NCBI GenBank assembly: GCA_003999685.1
Contig: CP021223.1
Coordinates: 1,674,001-1,738,000, forward strand
Length of the DNA: 64,000 nt
Reading direction: 5' to 3'
DNA from: Taiwanofungus camphoratus
Lineage: Eukaryota; Basidiomycota; Agaricomycetes; Polyporales; Taiwanofungaceae
A program made the translations under genes and the position numbers. Shown piece by piece: positions 24,147 through 35,951 of the stretch; the first letter of the stretch is position 1, and every line of letters begins with the position of its first letter. The notes under the pieces are model-generated. The model was given only the letters and a program-made list of their open reading frames with translations, searched no databases and had not been told where the DNA came from.

Positions 24147-25669
24147 ATGTCGTGCGATGCGCTGATCCCGACGGACCTATGGCTTGAGCGTTCCCGCTTC
24201 AACGGCATGACCCTCGGCGCCTTCTCGTATGGTGCGTCTATATGTTTCACTAATCATCGGAACTCTGGACTCCACATTTGTCTGTAAGCTCACAGTAGAG
24301 CAGGTATATATTTTGTCCTCACCATCCAGGCGTTTCATACGGTCTGGAATGGTCCCATAAAACACTCCTTCCGTTCAGGAAGTTCACGTTCGCTCACATG
24401 GAGGCAGCGTGTTTTCGATCGTAGCTCAATTCTGCTCGCCTACATATGCATTACGTTCGTGCTCGCAACGATAGGCTTCGCGGGGAACGCAAAGTATAGC
24501 CAAATGATATGGATCGATCTGCGCAACAGACCCGGGGGACCGGCAGCCCTCATTGAGGACGAACTTGACTTCTGGATAAACCGGATGGCGCTTGCGTGGT
24601 GTGTCTTGCATTCTCCATTTTACTACCCCCATATGCCCGGGAAGGAAGGCGGAATCGCTTTCCGTTTGATATGCACACATACTTCAATTCACCATCGACC
24701 GCTGTGTAGTGAACTGATCCTGAATATCTCGCAGTTATTATGTGATGGAATGGTTTATGGAGGCTTTGCTCGTAAGTTATGCACATCTCCCATTCGATAG
24801 CGGTTGAAATAATGGGAAGGGTCGCTCTTCCGTGCCTAGTTGCAACGATGCTTCATCATCTGGAACTGGGCACCATACATTGTCGCTCTCATGAGTGTCT
24901 TGTTCTTCGCGGATATCGGCGAGTCTGCACCATGCCGTTCTGACCGGTCAAGTTGTGTTGATCTGTGTTTCATAGCAATGGCAATTTTGGTACTCACCGA
25001 GTCAAAGGGTGCGGTTTTCTACAATATCAATGTGCAGCTCGCGTACCTTTGTCTCTCCGTTGGGATGAACATCCTCTACACATTGCTCGTTACTGGCCGC
25101 CTGCTCGCGATGCGCAACTCGATCCGCGAAGTCCTTGGCTCGGAACATTCCACGACGTATACGAGTGTTGTCGCAATGCTCACTGAGTCTGCTGCGCTCT
25201 ACTCCGTGCTAGGGGCGATTTACATCGTGTCGTTTGCTGTACATTCCAATATCTCAAACTTGATATTCTTGAGCATCTCGCACGTCCAGGTCAGTCTTTG
25301 CGGTCCCGTACAGCTGCCCGGCCCTTCTGTTGCTAGACAGACCTGCTCATCAATTTCGTTGACATAATTTGCTAGGGCATCGCACAGCTACTCATCATCA
25401 TCCGTGTAGCTCAAGGCCGTGCATTTTCTCACGATATTACAGCACGCCAGACGCACACTCTGCGATTTGCACACCCGAGCACGGCGCAGCAGACGTCCGC
25501 GCACCTGGCGGACGTCCCTTCAACGTCGTACATCTCAAGCAATACGAGCAGTGGTACGGAGGATAAGTTGCGGTCCGTCGAAGCTACACTGCCAGTGGTA
25601 CAGCTACAACGAAAAAAGGTAGGAAGCGAGGGAGACAAAGATGGGGAGGAGACCCTGGAGGAGTCATAG
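24147..25669 (+). CDS. multi-pass (about seven-span) basidiomycete membrane protein, 367 aa
   Basis: Six exons (24147-24231, 24304-24598, 24735-24771, 24840-24918, 24976-25289, 25376-25669) join in phase. The fourth intron (24919-24975) begins with GC in the context G|GCGAGT; the rest are GT-AG. The N-terminus is short and extracellular-like. About seven hydrophobic helices follow, including FVLTIQAFHTV, ILLAYICITFVLATIGF, APYIVALMSVLFFADIAMAI and AALYSVLGAIYIVSFAV. A 95-residue Ser/Thr-rich cytosolic tail closes the protein. This layout matches a large, functionally unassigned Agaricomycete family of seven-helix membrane proteins. No GPCR signature was recognised, and I assign no function. 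Confidence 0.85.
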
Positions 25670-25893
25670 CATTCGTGGCAGTGACTAGGTGTGAACTATT
25701 ATGGTCTATCTTGGACCAGTCATGTATTCCTGTATCATACTCTTAGATTGATAGAACGTAATATCTTGTACAGTTTCTACTTAATCAATTCTCTTGAACT
25801 CTGGCATCCAAACATGTCATACAACAATCCCTTCTGTACAGTGTGTTGAACTTCTTTTCGAGGCCGCCTCACAAGATCTCCTCCCTACCTCAC

Positions 25894-26361
25894 CTAATAG
25901 ACCAACCATGTCTCTGCCCTCTTCAAGACCTCATCCCATCCCTCGCCTTCCTCCCTTTCCCACGTCTGCACGCTATCCACTTCATTCCGCCCTACTTTCA
26001 GCCCGTTATACAGGTGCGGGAACATGCCCTCTCCGCCTCGCGGCCCGCACACCTCTGCCTTCGGGTCTTCCCAGCGAATCTTAGGCTCGAGCGCGTCATA
26101 TGGGAGACGCAGGACGTACACGCGCGGCTCATCCGTAAAGAACCACTTGAGCGTGTTCGGGACCTGCACCGCAGTCGAGAGATGAATGAACCCGGATGAC
26201 TGGTCGAGTCCGCTGACCGGGAGCGCCTCCGGGAGCGCCTCCGGGAGCGGATCCGGGGGTGGCGCGGAGGAGGGAATGAGTTTGTAGATGTAGGTAGGCT
26301 TCTTTGCGTCTACTGTCGCCATTGTCTGGTGATTACCGGCCTGAGCAGGAGATGAAGTCAC
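25894..26361 (-). CDS. DUF952 family protein, 155 aa
   Basis: A single exon. After a short Thr/Gln-rich start the protein reads TYIYKLIPSS, then SGFIHLSTAVQVPNTLKWFF, the conserved DUF952 core, then VYVLRLPYDALEPKIRWE and the conserved end FPHLYNGL. A repeated PEALPEALP segment sits between residues about 35 and 50. An internal ATG at 26322 would give 142 residues and would start closer to the domain, so the start is uncertain. The family is widespread in bacteria and fungi, resembles ADP-ribosyltransferase-fold proteins in some classifications, and has no settled role. It is convergent with the membrane protein and in tandem with the endoglucanase-like gene. Confidence 0.85.
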   Translation of the reverse strand: MTSSPAQAGNHQTMATVDAKKPTYIYKLIPSSAPPPDPLPEALPEALPVSGLDQSSGFIHLSTAVQVPNTLKWFFTDEPRVYVLRLPYDALEPKIRWEDPKAEVCGPRGGEGMFPHLYNGLKVGRNEVDSVQTWEREEGEGWDEVLKRAETWLVY

Positions 26362-26744
26362 TAGTGGTCTGCACGGAAACGTCTTACCGTCTGGCTTCGA
26401 CCTCTGCGTGAGTTCACGGAGAAAAGATGTCTATGAAACCGGCTTCAATGCAGCGTCCTGTACGCCAGGTTCACGAACTTTGATACAAGTGCAGAATCAT
26501 GATGGAAGATTGGAAGTGTGGAAGCAGTCGGACAACTCCCGCCGCTCGGGTCTGGCCGTGGTAGATGGCTGATGGTCATCGAAAGTGGCAAGACTCGTTC
26601 TGCTATCAATTGAAACCGCTTTACGATCATCATCACGAGTACAACGCAGACAACGACCAACAGTTCTAGAAGCATGCAACCACTTTGTGGCGCATTGTGA
26701 TATACAAATGTCCAAGCACCAGGCTTTTGTCCACCAATAATCCT
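26362..26744. other. 383-bp intergenic stretch
   Basis: It lies between the 3' end of the endoglucanase-like gene and the start of the DUF952 gene, both minus strand. I see no feature beyond presumed 3' UTR and promoter. Confidence 0.5.
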
Positions 26745-27802
26745 TCAGTAAAATATATCTCCGGTACCCGAAGCAGACAGTAGACGTAAAACAACAACAT
26801 ATGTTAATGGTATCCCGAAACCAGGAATAGATAGCATGCGCGAAGCAGATGAGGTTGTGGTATCTGGTCTGATGATTCGCGTTAGTATGATGGCAGCTGA
26901 AACAGAACGGGGGGGGGGCACTTACGGGATGCCGTTCGCATCCGAGTATGATGGACAAGTGTCATTGGAATTGCCCTACGGAAATTGTCGGTCGTGTGGG
27001 GCAGAATGCTTCGAAAATGATACGCACTGTCGGATTAGCGGGGCAGCATACACTCCCTGCGTCAGGTGCGCTTCCCAGGGCCGCTGGATTCTTGGCGCCT
27101 TCCCAGTTTTCGAGACAGTCTACACTCTGATAGCTGACATTCCACACGCCAAAATCCTAAATACAAGTGTAAGCTAACGAACAGGGATTTTCGAACAAAG
27201 GATCATTCACAGTATACCCTGTAGCAGAGATGAGTACTTATTCGTTACCGGAGATGTGAAAAGCACTGACCATACAAGGAAACATTGGATGGAAAGAAAT
27301 TGCTGGGTATAGAATCAGATGGCCAGGCCAGGTCGAAATTGATGTACGCCCCGCCTCTATTTTTTCCACTTAGGCAAAGTCGTCGTGCATGAGATGGCGA
27401 TACGCACTGGTTTGGCTTACTTGGCGTCGCTGAGCACCATCCATTCCCGCCTGTCGGACACAAATCTGTGACCTTTATGACGACACTCCTCGTCACATCC
27501 GGAAAGAAGGGAGGGTTCGACGCGAAAGTGTTCAGCAAAGTCAATTTGAAGCACTGCCCACACCCTGGTCCATACGCGGTGCTGCTCCCATACGCATACT
27601 GACTCATCGCGGCGGTAGGATAATGTGTACTCTCCCCCGTGCAACCGCAAGCCGCGATATACCCATCTGGGAGCGTGTAGTGTGTCATAGTGGCCGTCCC
27701 ATCAGAAGGATATAGTATCCAGTCCGAAGCAGATACTCTGGCAAGGAGAAAAACAGCTAAAGCATTCCAGAGAAGCAGGTGTCGAAACAGCGGACAGGCC
27801 AT
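26745..27802 (-). CDS. secreted endoglucanase-V-like (GH45/expansin-fold) protein, 263 aa
   Basis: Six exons: 27802-27408, 27356-27271, an 8-nt microexon 27218-27211, 27156-27028, 26975-26926 and 26868-26745. The microexon supplies GYT between SLY and DFGVWN and is needed to keep phase. Residues 1-25 are a signal peptide. The domain reads TATMTHYTLPDGYIAACGC, then GPGCGQCFKLTLLNT and VVIKVTDLCPTGGNGWC, the double-psi barrel pattern shared by GH45 endoglucanases and expansins, with many cysteines. The end has a Thr/Ser linker and a short hydrophobic stretch (LTYVVVLRLLSASG), perhaps an anchor signal. It probably acts on plant or fungal wall polysaccharide outside the cell; catalysis is not proven by the motifs. 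A run of ten G at about 26909-26918 lies in the last intron. Confidence 0.88.
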
Positions 27803-28535
27803 CGTTCGACGCCGTAGTGTCTAGGTCTGCGGAAGATGGCAAGACATGGGCGTATGAGAGCAACAAAGAAATTTTCGGCAAGGCGCACATCGAAGCACAT
27901 CGAAGTCAAAACAAAGGATGTTGACGCTAGAAGCCTCAGTGTAATCAACCTGTCCTCAAAGTCAGATACATACATATTACAAGGCGCAAGAATTGACACG
28001 TAGTATACAATGCTAAGCGTGAATATAGGAACATATTCAAAACATCACTCAGAGAAGTCGATCAAGCATGGAGGTCTTTTCCCAGGAACAGATCATCCAT
28101 CTTGGCTACTCAGGGTGTCCGGGGCCCGACAACTCAGTGGTAATGAACTCGAGCTTGCACAAATGCAAATATGTAAGTATATTTTCCTCATACCCTTAGC
28201 CCACTCTGCACGTCGTATGGTATCATTGTATTAGAGAGCCTCTGCAACAGTGTCGCCCCATGTGTGACTGTACAGAATCATCTTTAAGGCATGTGCTAAA
28301 TTGGCTAATGAGATCGAGTCTGTGCACGCATCGAGTGTAGTGGGCAGTATTAGTGTATGGACGCTGCGCGATGTATACACCAAAAAGCGAGACGAGATGA
28401 AGATTGTCAAATCTTTCAACAACTCTGACATAACGGCTCGAAACAAGGGTGTAGCACGTACATCAATATGCGGACCGTGCGGATAGCTGCTTCATCCTAG
28501 GGAAGCTGCCTCGATTATTACGATAGTGCGTGCAT
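27803..28535. other. 733-bp gene-poor stretch
   Basis: It is upstream of the endoglucanase-like gene. A minus-strand open frame at 28231-28446 has no recognisable domain and was not accepted. Otherwise I see nothing. Confidence 0.45.
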
Positions 28536-28908
28536 TCAAGCGGGGTAGCTTGCTCTGAGCGCTCCTAGCAGTGCGTCAATGTCCTCTTGTCCTAAACGAA
28601 ATCTAACTTGTTCGAGAAAATTGCTGAAGAGTGGTCCAACCAAATTCTTGTCGAGTGTAGACCAGTCAAGGACCGAAGAGGAAATCTTGCGTACACGAGA
28701 AAGTCGAAGGCCATTTTTCGGATACAAGGTGCTGCACTTGAGGAAAAGGTGGCAGTCACCAATGCTAGCTTCCTATCTAGAGCCAGGAATGTCGAATTCG
28801 TGAAATGAAGCAAGCGCAGTTCGTGTTATGTGCGAAGGAGCTGACAAGTAGGATGGCTTCAATTGCGAGATCAACAGGAAAATCAGACAGGACGAAGAAG
28901 GCACACAT
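28536..28908 (-). CDS. doubtful small gene, 99 aa, two exons
   Basis: A TATAAAT box on the minus strand at 28962-28956 lies about 50 nt before an ATG at 28908. From there 28908-28846 and 28772-28536 join in phase through a 73-nt GT-AG intron. The first exon ends with SDFPVDLAIEAILL, reminiscent of the start of Agaricomycete F-box proteins. The second is helical and charged and ends ALLGALRASYPA. It is too short for a complete F-box protein, so it may be a gene remnant. The case rests on promoter spacing and phase only. Confidence 0.3.
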
Positions 28909-29892
28909 TATAATGCAGATGGGATCGCTAGGCTCATGTTGCTTCTAAAGGTACCATTTATACCCGACTTCAAAAATCGTAGGGACCTTCCGATACGGTC
29001 AAACAAAAGGAGGCCTAGGAGGAAGGCCTCGAATGCGAAACCTGACAGGCACACGATGTGAAGAAACTTGCAGGAAGGACCGGCAAAAAGCTAGCGGAGG
29101 ATGCGCGACGCGTTTTGCTCGTCTAAGGCTGCTTGTAGAGGTCGGCAAACTGTGCAAGAGGGAAGTAGAGAGCATCATGGCTCCTTGCTTCTGGAGGAAC
29201 CTGACAGGTGCCACTAGTGTTGTCAGTTGGGAATGCACAAAGAACGAGGCATTGCAATTTAACCAAGGCGCGTAAAGTCGAGTGACGCAAGTATGAAACT
29301 TAGGTAGTATCGAAACGCGTGGTATCAGTCAAGTATCAATTTGAAGGGTTTCTAACCAGAAAAACTAAGTAAATCTAGAGAGCCTATGGCGTAAATCATG
29401 AGTAGCTATCGTTAAATATATGCGTTGATAGTGAACTGTTCCGGAATGATAGAACACGTACAAGGTGTCCGATGGAAGACGACAAGTCAAGGACTCAAAT
29501 GTGACGAAATCCTGCGGGCACACGACCTGCGGACGACCATGAAAGACAAAGGTGAGAGCACGCCTTTAGACAGCTCTGGTCCGAATGAGACCACAGAAAG
29601 CCAACAGTGTGGTTGATGACTTCCTGAGGAATCTCAATGTTGTAAACAACTCGGCAGCCCGAAAAGATCACTCAAACTTGAAGCTTTGAAGTCGAGCAAC
29701 TTTGAATTTGACTCGAAACGGTTATGAGACTATGAGTAGCAAAAACTCGGAAATGTCACTCGTCGCTCAGCAAGTGCTGTAACATGGGGGTGTCCAGGGT
29801 CCCTCGTCCGAATAAGCTCTTCGTCACTGAGCTCAACGACGTCCGACACCAACTTTAGTTACGCTTAGTGTCCTTTATCAACGTTCGAAACG
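28909..29892. other. 984-bp intergenic stretch before GCN5
   Basis: It contains the minus-strand TATAAAT at 28956-28962 noted for the doubtful small gene. Beyond short unsupported frames I see nothing. The part nearest 29892 is presumably the GCN5 promoter and leader. Confidence 0.45.
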
Positions 29893-32441
29893 ATGAAGGT
29901 TTTATACCCAGCTTCACATGAGATACCCCAATTGCCAGATTCACTGCTGGCGGTCAAAATCGCACGACATTCACATTGCTCCGCGTGTCCCTCGTGTTCC
30001 GGACTCCGACCACCACCCGAGTTACAACTCTCATTAGATTCAGGGATACAGCCAGACTCTTCACTTGGTAACTTGGCGGCCTACGGTTCCGACGACGACG
30101 ACGGCACTGGGTCGTATCTTGATGTCTGTGCATGTGGCCATACACTCACCGATCACGGAGCAGATGTGGCCTCCATTGGAAGAGATGAATTTGCTCGGAG
30201 AGGTCGCGTAGCGATTCGCCTTGACGAGCTACTAGAGGTGCGCTTTTTATTCTGTACCTACTCCAAGGTGTAATAGACGCTAAGAGGGTGGAATCCCTTG
30301 CGCTTTGCAGGTGCGGAGTTTAAAATTCTCTCTCCAAACCATTGTCTTGATAGCTTTGGCAGGATGTGGGCAAGCTGTTCGATTTCGAGTACACAGATGA
30401 AGACATCGAGTCTCTCCGACAGCAGATGCAGCTTCCCCCATCTTCACCCGCTAGCTCAATATCCGATGCCCTGGGCTCCCTAGGTGCGTATCTCTCTGTC
30501 TGAGAGCATTGAATCGCTTCGAACTTCCCGTCCTCCATGCAGTACCCTCCTCACCAAGAAAAGCGCCGCCTTCCCCAGCATCCTCCTTCTTGAGTGACAC
30601 GTTTGATCCGACCTCTGAACCTCCGAACAAAAAAAGGCGGATATCATTCTCTTCCCTTAGCGAATCCGACAACGAAGATGAGGAAGAAGAAGACAGGCCT
30701 CTCGCAGCACGTGCGGCCTCAGCAGCTAAGCGGCGCGAAAACGGTGCGAGAAAGAGCAATGGGTCCGGGGCACGCCCAACAGGACAGAAAGGACAGAAAG
30801 GACATAAAAGGAGTGGCAAACAGGCATTCAGTTTGAAGTCAAAAGCGCAGACCGCGCCCACATCAATTGCTCCTCCAACGGAAGAACAGAAAGCTGAGAT
30901 GATTCGTCCAACCGAAGGCGTCAATGGCCATGAGCCAAAGATTAAGGTAGAAGACAAAATGGACGAAGGCCAACTCATGCGTCTGGCCACTGGTGTGACG
31001 GTGGATGCCGGCGGCACAGCTTCCGCTACGGTAAGCCGGCCTCAAATGTCATGTACACAATGGCCGATGAAGCTGGGCGGCTGATGTACTTTATAGCCTC
31101 CAATCAAGCCAGAAAAGGTCGCACACATCGAGTTACGGAAGGGTGTCATCAAGATTGTCTCAGTTGAGAACGACCGCGAGCCGCGTTCACTGGTTATTCT
31201 CACTGGCCTCAAAACGCTCTTCCAAAAGCAGCTGCCCAAAATGCCTCGCGAGTACATCGCGCGGCTCGTGTATGATTCGAATTCAAAATGCCTCGCGATC
31301 ATCAAGCGCGGCTACAAGGTTGTCGGTGGGATCTGCTATCGGCCGTTTCCTCACCGTGGCTTCGCGGAGATCGTGTTCTTTGCAACCACTTCTGTCGACC
31401 AAGTCAAGGTTTGTGAATTGCCTCCGCGGCATTTCTTGTGGATGCTTAATCAGGTGTAAACTATTGCAGGGTTACGGATCGATGTTGATGGATCACTTCA
31501 AGGCGCACATCCGGTGCACATACCCGGACATGTGGCATTTCCTCACGTACGCCGATAACTATGCCGTGGGCTACTTTCGCAAACAAGGTTTCTCGAAGGA
31601 GATCACATTAGACCGCTCGGTATGGGCAGGATACATCAAGGATTACGAAGGCGGCACGATCATGCAGTGCACACTCCTGCGTAAGGTGGACTACCTGGCA
31701 ACGCGGGACATCATCGCGCAGCAGCGAGAAGCTATCCTGACCAAGATTAGGGAAATGTCGCGCAGTCATATCGTTTATGAAGGCTTGCCGCAATTCAGGG
31801 AAGGTGCACCGGAAGAAATAACGGTGGACCCGAAGGATGTGCCAGGTTTAAGTCCGTTTTGGCCTTGTAGTTTCGCTTATATGCACTTAGCTGATCTCCG
31901 GTGAACTTCTTTCCGCAGGGGAGAGCGGCTGGACGCCATCGATGGCCACGGCGTGAGTCCTCGTTATTCGACATATTTTTCATCCGATCTGATCTTTTGT
32001 TGTTGCAGCCCCCCTCGCCCGACGGGTAAAAGCGCGGAACACACAACCATGGAGAAGCTCCTATCGGACCTGCAGGGACACACGCTTGCATGGCCGTTCC
32101 AGTCGCCCGTAAACGCTGATGAAGTGACAGACTACTATGATGTTATCAAGAAGCCCATGGGTATGTATTGTCTACTCTTTTTCAGCCCTTCCTTTGTGCG
32201 AGTTGGCGAGCCGCGAGCACTGACGATCATGTGCTCGTGCGCAGACTTTAGCACCATGGAGCACAAGCTTGACACCAATCAATACCCGACACTTGACGCT
32301 TTCCTCGCTGACGCCCAGCTCGTCTTTGACAACTGTCGCACGTACAACCCGGAAGGCACGATCTATTATAAGAACGCAACGCGGTTGGAGAAATTCCTCA
32401 GGGATCAGCTAGCGATGTATCAATTGAAGAAGGAAGAATAG
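29893..32441 (+). CDS. GCN5: histone acetyltransferase Gcn5 with bromodomain, 674 aa
   Basis: Eight exons (29893-30237, 30363-30483, 30543-31030, 31097-31408, 31470-31845, 31919-31952, 32009-32160, 32245-32441) are all GT-AG and in phase. The first 318 residues are a basidiomycete-type extension with CxxC pairs near residues 30-80 and a basic/acidic disordered part. The GNAT domain starts with [17 protein letters not shown]. The catalytic glutamate is about 409 in [10 protein letters not shown], the acetyl-CoA loop is QVKGYGSML, and [15 protein letters not shown] follows. The C-terminal bromodomain has [18 protein letters not shown] and the acetyl-lysine-binding Asn at about 644 in NCRTYN. 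Gcn5 is the acetyltransferase of SAGA and ADA, acting on H3 in the nucleus. The stop is followed by a T-rich 3' end. Confidence 0.95.
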
Positions 32442-32910
32442 TGATGGGTTCATTGTTCATCTTGCATCTGATCTGTTATATTGCTCATTTCTACGTTATT
32501 GTCTGGACATCGTTATTTTATTATTCAGTATCACCCCGCATTGCGTGTATATTTTGTGTATGCTGTGTATATTTGAGGTCCTTTGCTATACATCTGCCCG
32601 GAGTCACACCATCCAAATGCAAAAGCTAGTCGCGCAAAGTTCAAGGTGATATATTTCTGAGTATATGCATTGTGCAGGCACGTACTAGTCTCGGAATTAC
32701 TTCGCAGCGAAAGCTGTGAAGAGGAAATCCCAGCATGAATCGATGCAGAAAAGCTAATCAAGTTTTCAAACAATATTAGTGGTAAACCAGCTGGAGGCTG
32801 TTCAGGTGTCCTATGGATTTATACATCCTAACTTCACATCTGGTTGATACTTGGTCGCAGTTCAGTCCATTGACCCATGTAGTCTATGACCAGCATGGGA
32901 AGACACAAGA

Positions 32911-32920
32911 AAAAGTAAAA
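32911..32920 (-). terminator. RNA polymerase III T-tract terminator
   Basis: On the minus strand TTTT, AC, TTTT begins two bases after the tRNA discriminator, the expected Pol III stop. Confidence 0.75.
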
Positions 32921-32922
32921 CA

Positions 32923-33001
32923 TGAGTCGGCCCAGGTTCGAACTGAGGACCTTCTGTGAGCAGTGTTAGACAGATGCGATAACCAACTACGCCACCGACC
33001 C
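32923..33001 (-). tRNA. tRNA-Val (anticodon AAC) with a 5-nt intron
   Basis: Read on the minus strand from 33001 it folds completely. The acceptor stem GGGTCGG pairs with CCGACTC (one G-U). The D arm is GCG..CGC, and the anticodon stem TCTGT pairs with ACAGA. The variable loop is AGGTC, and the T arm is CTCAG-TTCGAAC-CTGGG, followed by discriminator A. The anticodon loop is 12 nt instead of 7. Removing CTGCT after position 37, the canonical intron site, leaves CTAACAC with anticodon AAC. A T tract follows the 3' end. Spliced length is 74 nt. Confidence 0.9.
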
Positions 33002-34306
33002 TTGATAGGCCATGCGCTCAAAATTTAATTCAGGGACAACAGCGCGCACACACAGTCTTCACGGCAATCACGGACATTGGACTGACGAACCAACAAGGTA
33101 TCTGGAAAGAAGAATGAAGGTTGATGTTGCAACGCCTCACAAAGGATGAAAGTAGTAGTGCGAACATGTCGTAGACCTGAATCAGACTTGTCAGAACATG
33201 ACTGAAGGGCTTGAGTGCAGGCGATTTGCTCGTCGCATTCCGCAACCGTTGACACGGAGGTAAACTATCGATAGGTATCGATCCGGGAGATTTTGTAGAG
33301 CTTACGCCGCTGCGCGGAACTCGTGAGCACCTGCAAAGCCTTCCAATCTCGGTCTAGGAAGCTGTTCACGGCAAAGGGGGGGAAGAGAGCTCTAGTATGT
33401 CAACATCGATGACCACGGCAGCCGACGAGCCCGCCTAGCCCGGGATCCGCCTCTAAATGTGCGTTCCGCACGTCGCCTTGTATGAACGGCGGATGGCATA
33501 CCCATTGGGGAAAGAGCGCGCCTCCGCCGGGACATCCGAAGGGCCCCAAGCCGCGTGAGACCCGTCTCTGCCCTCGACTGAATGGCTGTACTTATGCTGC
33601 ACGCCAACGGAAGGCTTGATGAATTGGCATACTGTCACGACTCGGAGGATGAAGGTCTAGTGTCCTGCATGCAAAGCGCTTCGTGCATCACACTGCCTGA
33701 GGGTGACCGGTACCCGCTGCGGATACTGCCCGGGTAGCGATGTCGGGGAAAAGATAGAGGTGGTTCTCAATCGAGATAAGCATTCACGTCCAGGACGTCC
33801 GTTGATTCTGGCCTCGATGGTGGCCGCCGTGAAGTGGTTATGCCCCAGAGTTACAGTCTATCCTCAGTATAGGCGTACCTAATGGACTATTACCTGGACC
33901 GCTGACAGAGTATAACGTGAATGCATCGCCATCCGGGGTAACATAAAATTAGATCAACTTGCAAAGGACTGCAATAAGATTCCGGAGGAAGTGTACGCTC
34001 CAGCCAATGCCAATTTTACTGACCGTCGACATCACGCGTGTAGCACAAGTAAGGAACTGTGGAATTGTCCAGTGAGTGTGGTGAAGGCAAGTGAACGGTG
34101 TACGGTTCGCTGAGTGTGAGTTTCAATCACAATGGAGCAAAAAAGGCGCGCACGCCAAGAGCGCGTTGTAAAGGCGCCACGTTTGGCACAGTCGCCCTCA
34201 CCGCTGGTGGTCCTCATTGTCTTTCCCAACCACCAGCACCTCGATGCTACCTAACATAGTCGCCCAGCGCGCCTGAATTGCCAGAAATCTGCGAGCTTTA
34301 TGACAC
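33002..34306. other. 1.3-kb intergenic stretch
   Basis: It lies between the tRNA and ERD1. Several overlapping short frames occur at 33.0-33.7 kb in all frames, without domains or consistent splicing. I see no gene. Confidence 0.5.
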
Positions 34307-35951
34307 ATGCCAAACGACATCCCCCCTGAGCTTCTCGTCCACGCCGCCTTCCCGCTCCCCTTCCGCGTCCTCAGCCTCGCTGGACTCGGTATCCTCGGCT
34401 GGGCCACCAACCTGCACGGACTGTACCTTGCGGGCCTCGACGCGCGGGCGGTGCTCGACCTCGATGCCTATGACTATCCCCGACGCCGCCCCGTCTCCCC
34501 GCTGCCCGGGCCCGCGGGCTGGAAGCTCGCGCAAGGCCCCACGGCGCTGTACCGCTCGCTGTACCGGCTGTTCGCGGCATACGCGCTGTGGGTGCTCCTC
34601 GCCTGGGCCGTGTTCCGCCACGCGACGGGCGGGGACGTGCTGCGCGCGGACGCGTTCAAGTTCGTGCCCGCCGTCGCGGCGCTCGTCCTCCTTACCGTGC
34701 TCGTGTGCCCGTTCGATGTCTGCGCGCGGGCCGAGCGCGACCGATTTCTCCAGTGAGCACCTCTGATGTGCCGTAGGCGGCAGCCACTGACACGTACCGT
34801 GCCATTGCTTTCTTTCCCCGTGGGGTAGTGCAGTACAGAGATGCCTGTTTCCGCCGCGGCGGCGCGTTCACTTCACAGACGTCGTGTTCGCGGATGTGCT
34901 CACGTCCTTTGCGAAGGTGCTGGGTGACCTGTGGCTCTCGACGGCCATGCTCATGCCTGGCGGCAGCCTGTTCGTGCAGCCCGTACAGGAGGGCTGGAAG
35001 CGCTGGGTCCTGCCCACTCTAATGAGGTGCGTGTCTTTTCGTGAGCGTTGGACATCCGTCAGTGGCTCATCCTCTGATCGCTCTGAATCAGTTTGCCATA
35101 TGCTGTGCGGTTAAGACAATGTCTCATCGAGTACAGGTCATCTGCAGGCGGGAACCGTCAACAGCTGTTCAACGCGTTAAAGTACGCGACATCTTTCCCC
35201 GTCATCTATCTCTCTGCTGCACAGCGAATCGTTGTGCGCGAGTTGGTCGCAGAAAAGGGTGAGGTAGCCGCGCGCGAGCCCTGGCACGGCGAGCATGCAC
35301 TGTTTCGCTTATGGTACGTGCTTCCATTTGATGTCTCCCCTCTAGAGCTGAATGGATACTCTATCGGACAACAGGCTTCTTGCTGCGGTGGTGAACTCAC
35401 TTTATTCATTCTGGTGGGATGTAACGCACGATTGGGGCTTCGATCTCTTACTACCGCGCTCTTACACATCCGACGAGCTACATACGCACCAAACATCCTC
35501 CCCGCCGCGGGCCCTCGTCCTCCCGCGACTGCACTCCCGCGCGCCTCTCCTCGCACACCACTCGCCCCCCTCCTCTCCCACGAGCTCTCCCACGACGGGT
35601 TCGCCCCCACCCGTCGCGACGCAGCGCTACCCGTACGGGCTACGCGCGCCACTGCTCTTCCCGCTCGCGGTGTACCCGTTCGCGATCGTCGCGGACCTGG
35701 TGCTGCGGCTGACGTGGAGCGCGAAGCTGAGCAGCCACCTGCACGCCGCGGCGGAGGGCGACCTGCTCATCTTCGCGTTCGAGCTCGCGGAGGTCGTGCG
35801 GCGCTGGATGTGGGTGTTCCTCCGCGTGGAGTGGGAGGTCGTGAAGGAGACGCGCGCGGTGGGGGCGAGGAGCAGGAGTCCGCCGGCGGGAAGCGGCGAG
35901 GATGAGTACGAGATGGTGCGGGCGTATTCAGAACCAGGCCTGGGCAGGTAG
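34307..35951 (+). CDS. ERD1: EXS-domain Golgi membrane protein Erd1, 480 aa
   Basis: Exons 34307-34752, 34829-35026, 35092-35313 and 35375-35951 join in phase through GT-AG introns. Several membrane helices are visible (FRVLSLAGLGILGW, LFAAYALWVLLAWAVF, VAALVLLTVLVC, LLFPLAVYPFAIVADLVL). The EXS pattern is clear: FTDVVFADVLTSFAKVLGDLW, then LRQCLIEYRSS, NALKYATSFPVIYLS, NSLYSFWWDVTHDWGFDLL and VEWEVVKE. Yeast Erd1 exports phosphate from the Golgi lumen and is needed to retain and recycle ER residents and glycosyltransferases. A roughly 50-residue Pro/Ser/Arg/His insertion sits between the WGFDLL helix and the next membrane segment. The start fits the short hydrophobic N-terminus. Confidence 0.9.

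Noticed and set aside
34278-34766. Cys/Ser/Arg-rich alternative frame over ERD1 exon 1
   Set aside because: It is a shadow of the ERD1 frame, which carries the membrane helices and splices into the EXS domain.
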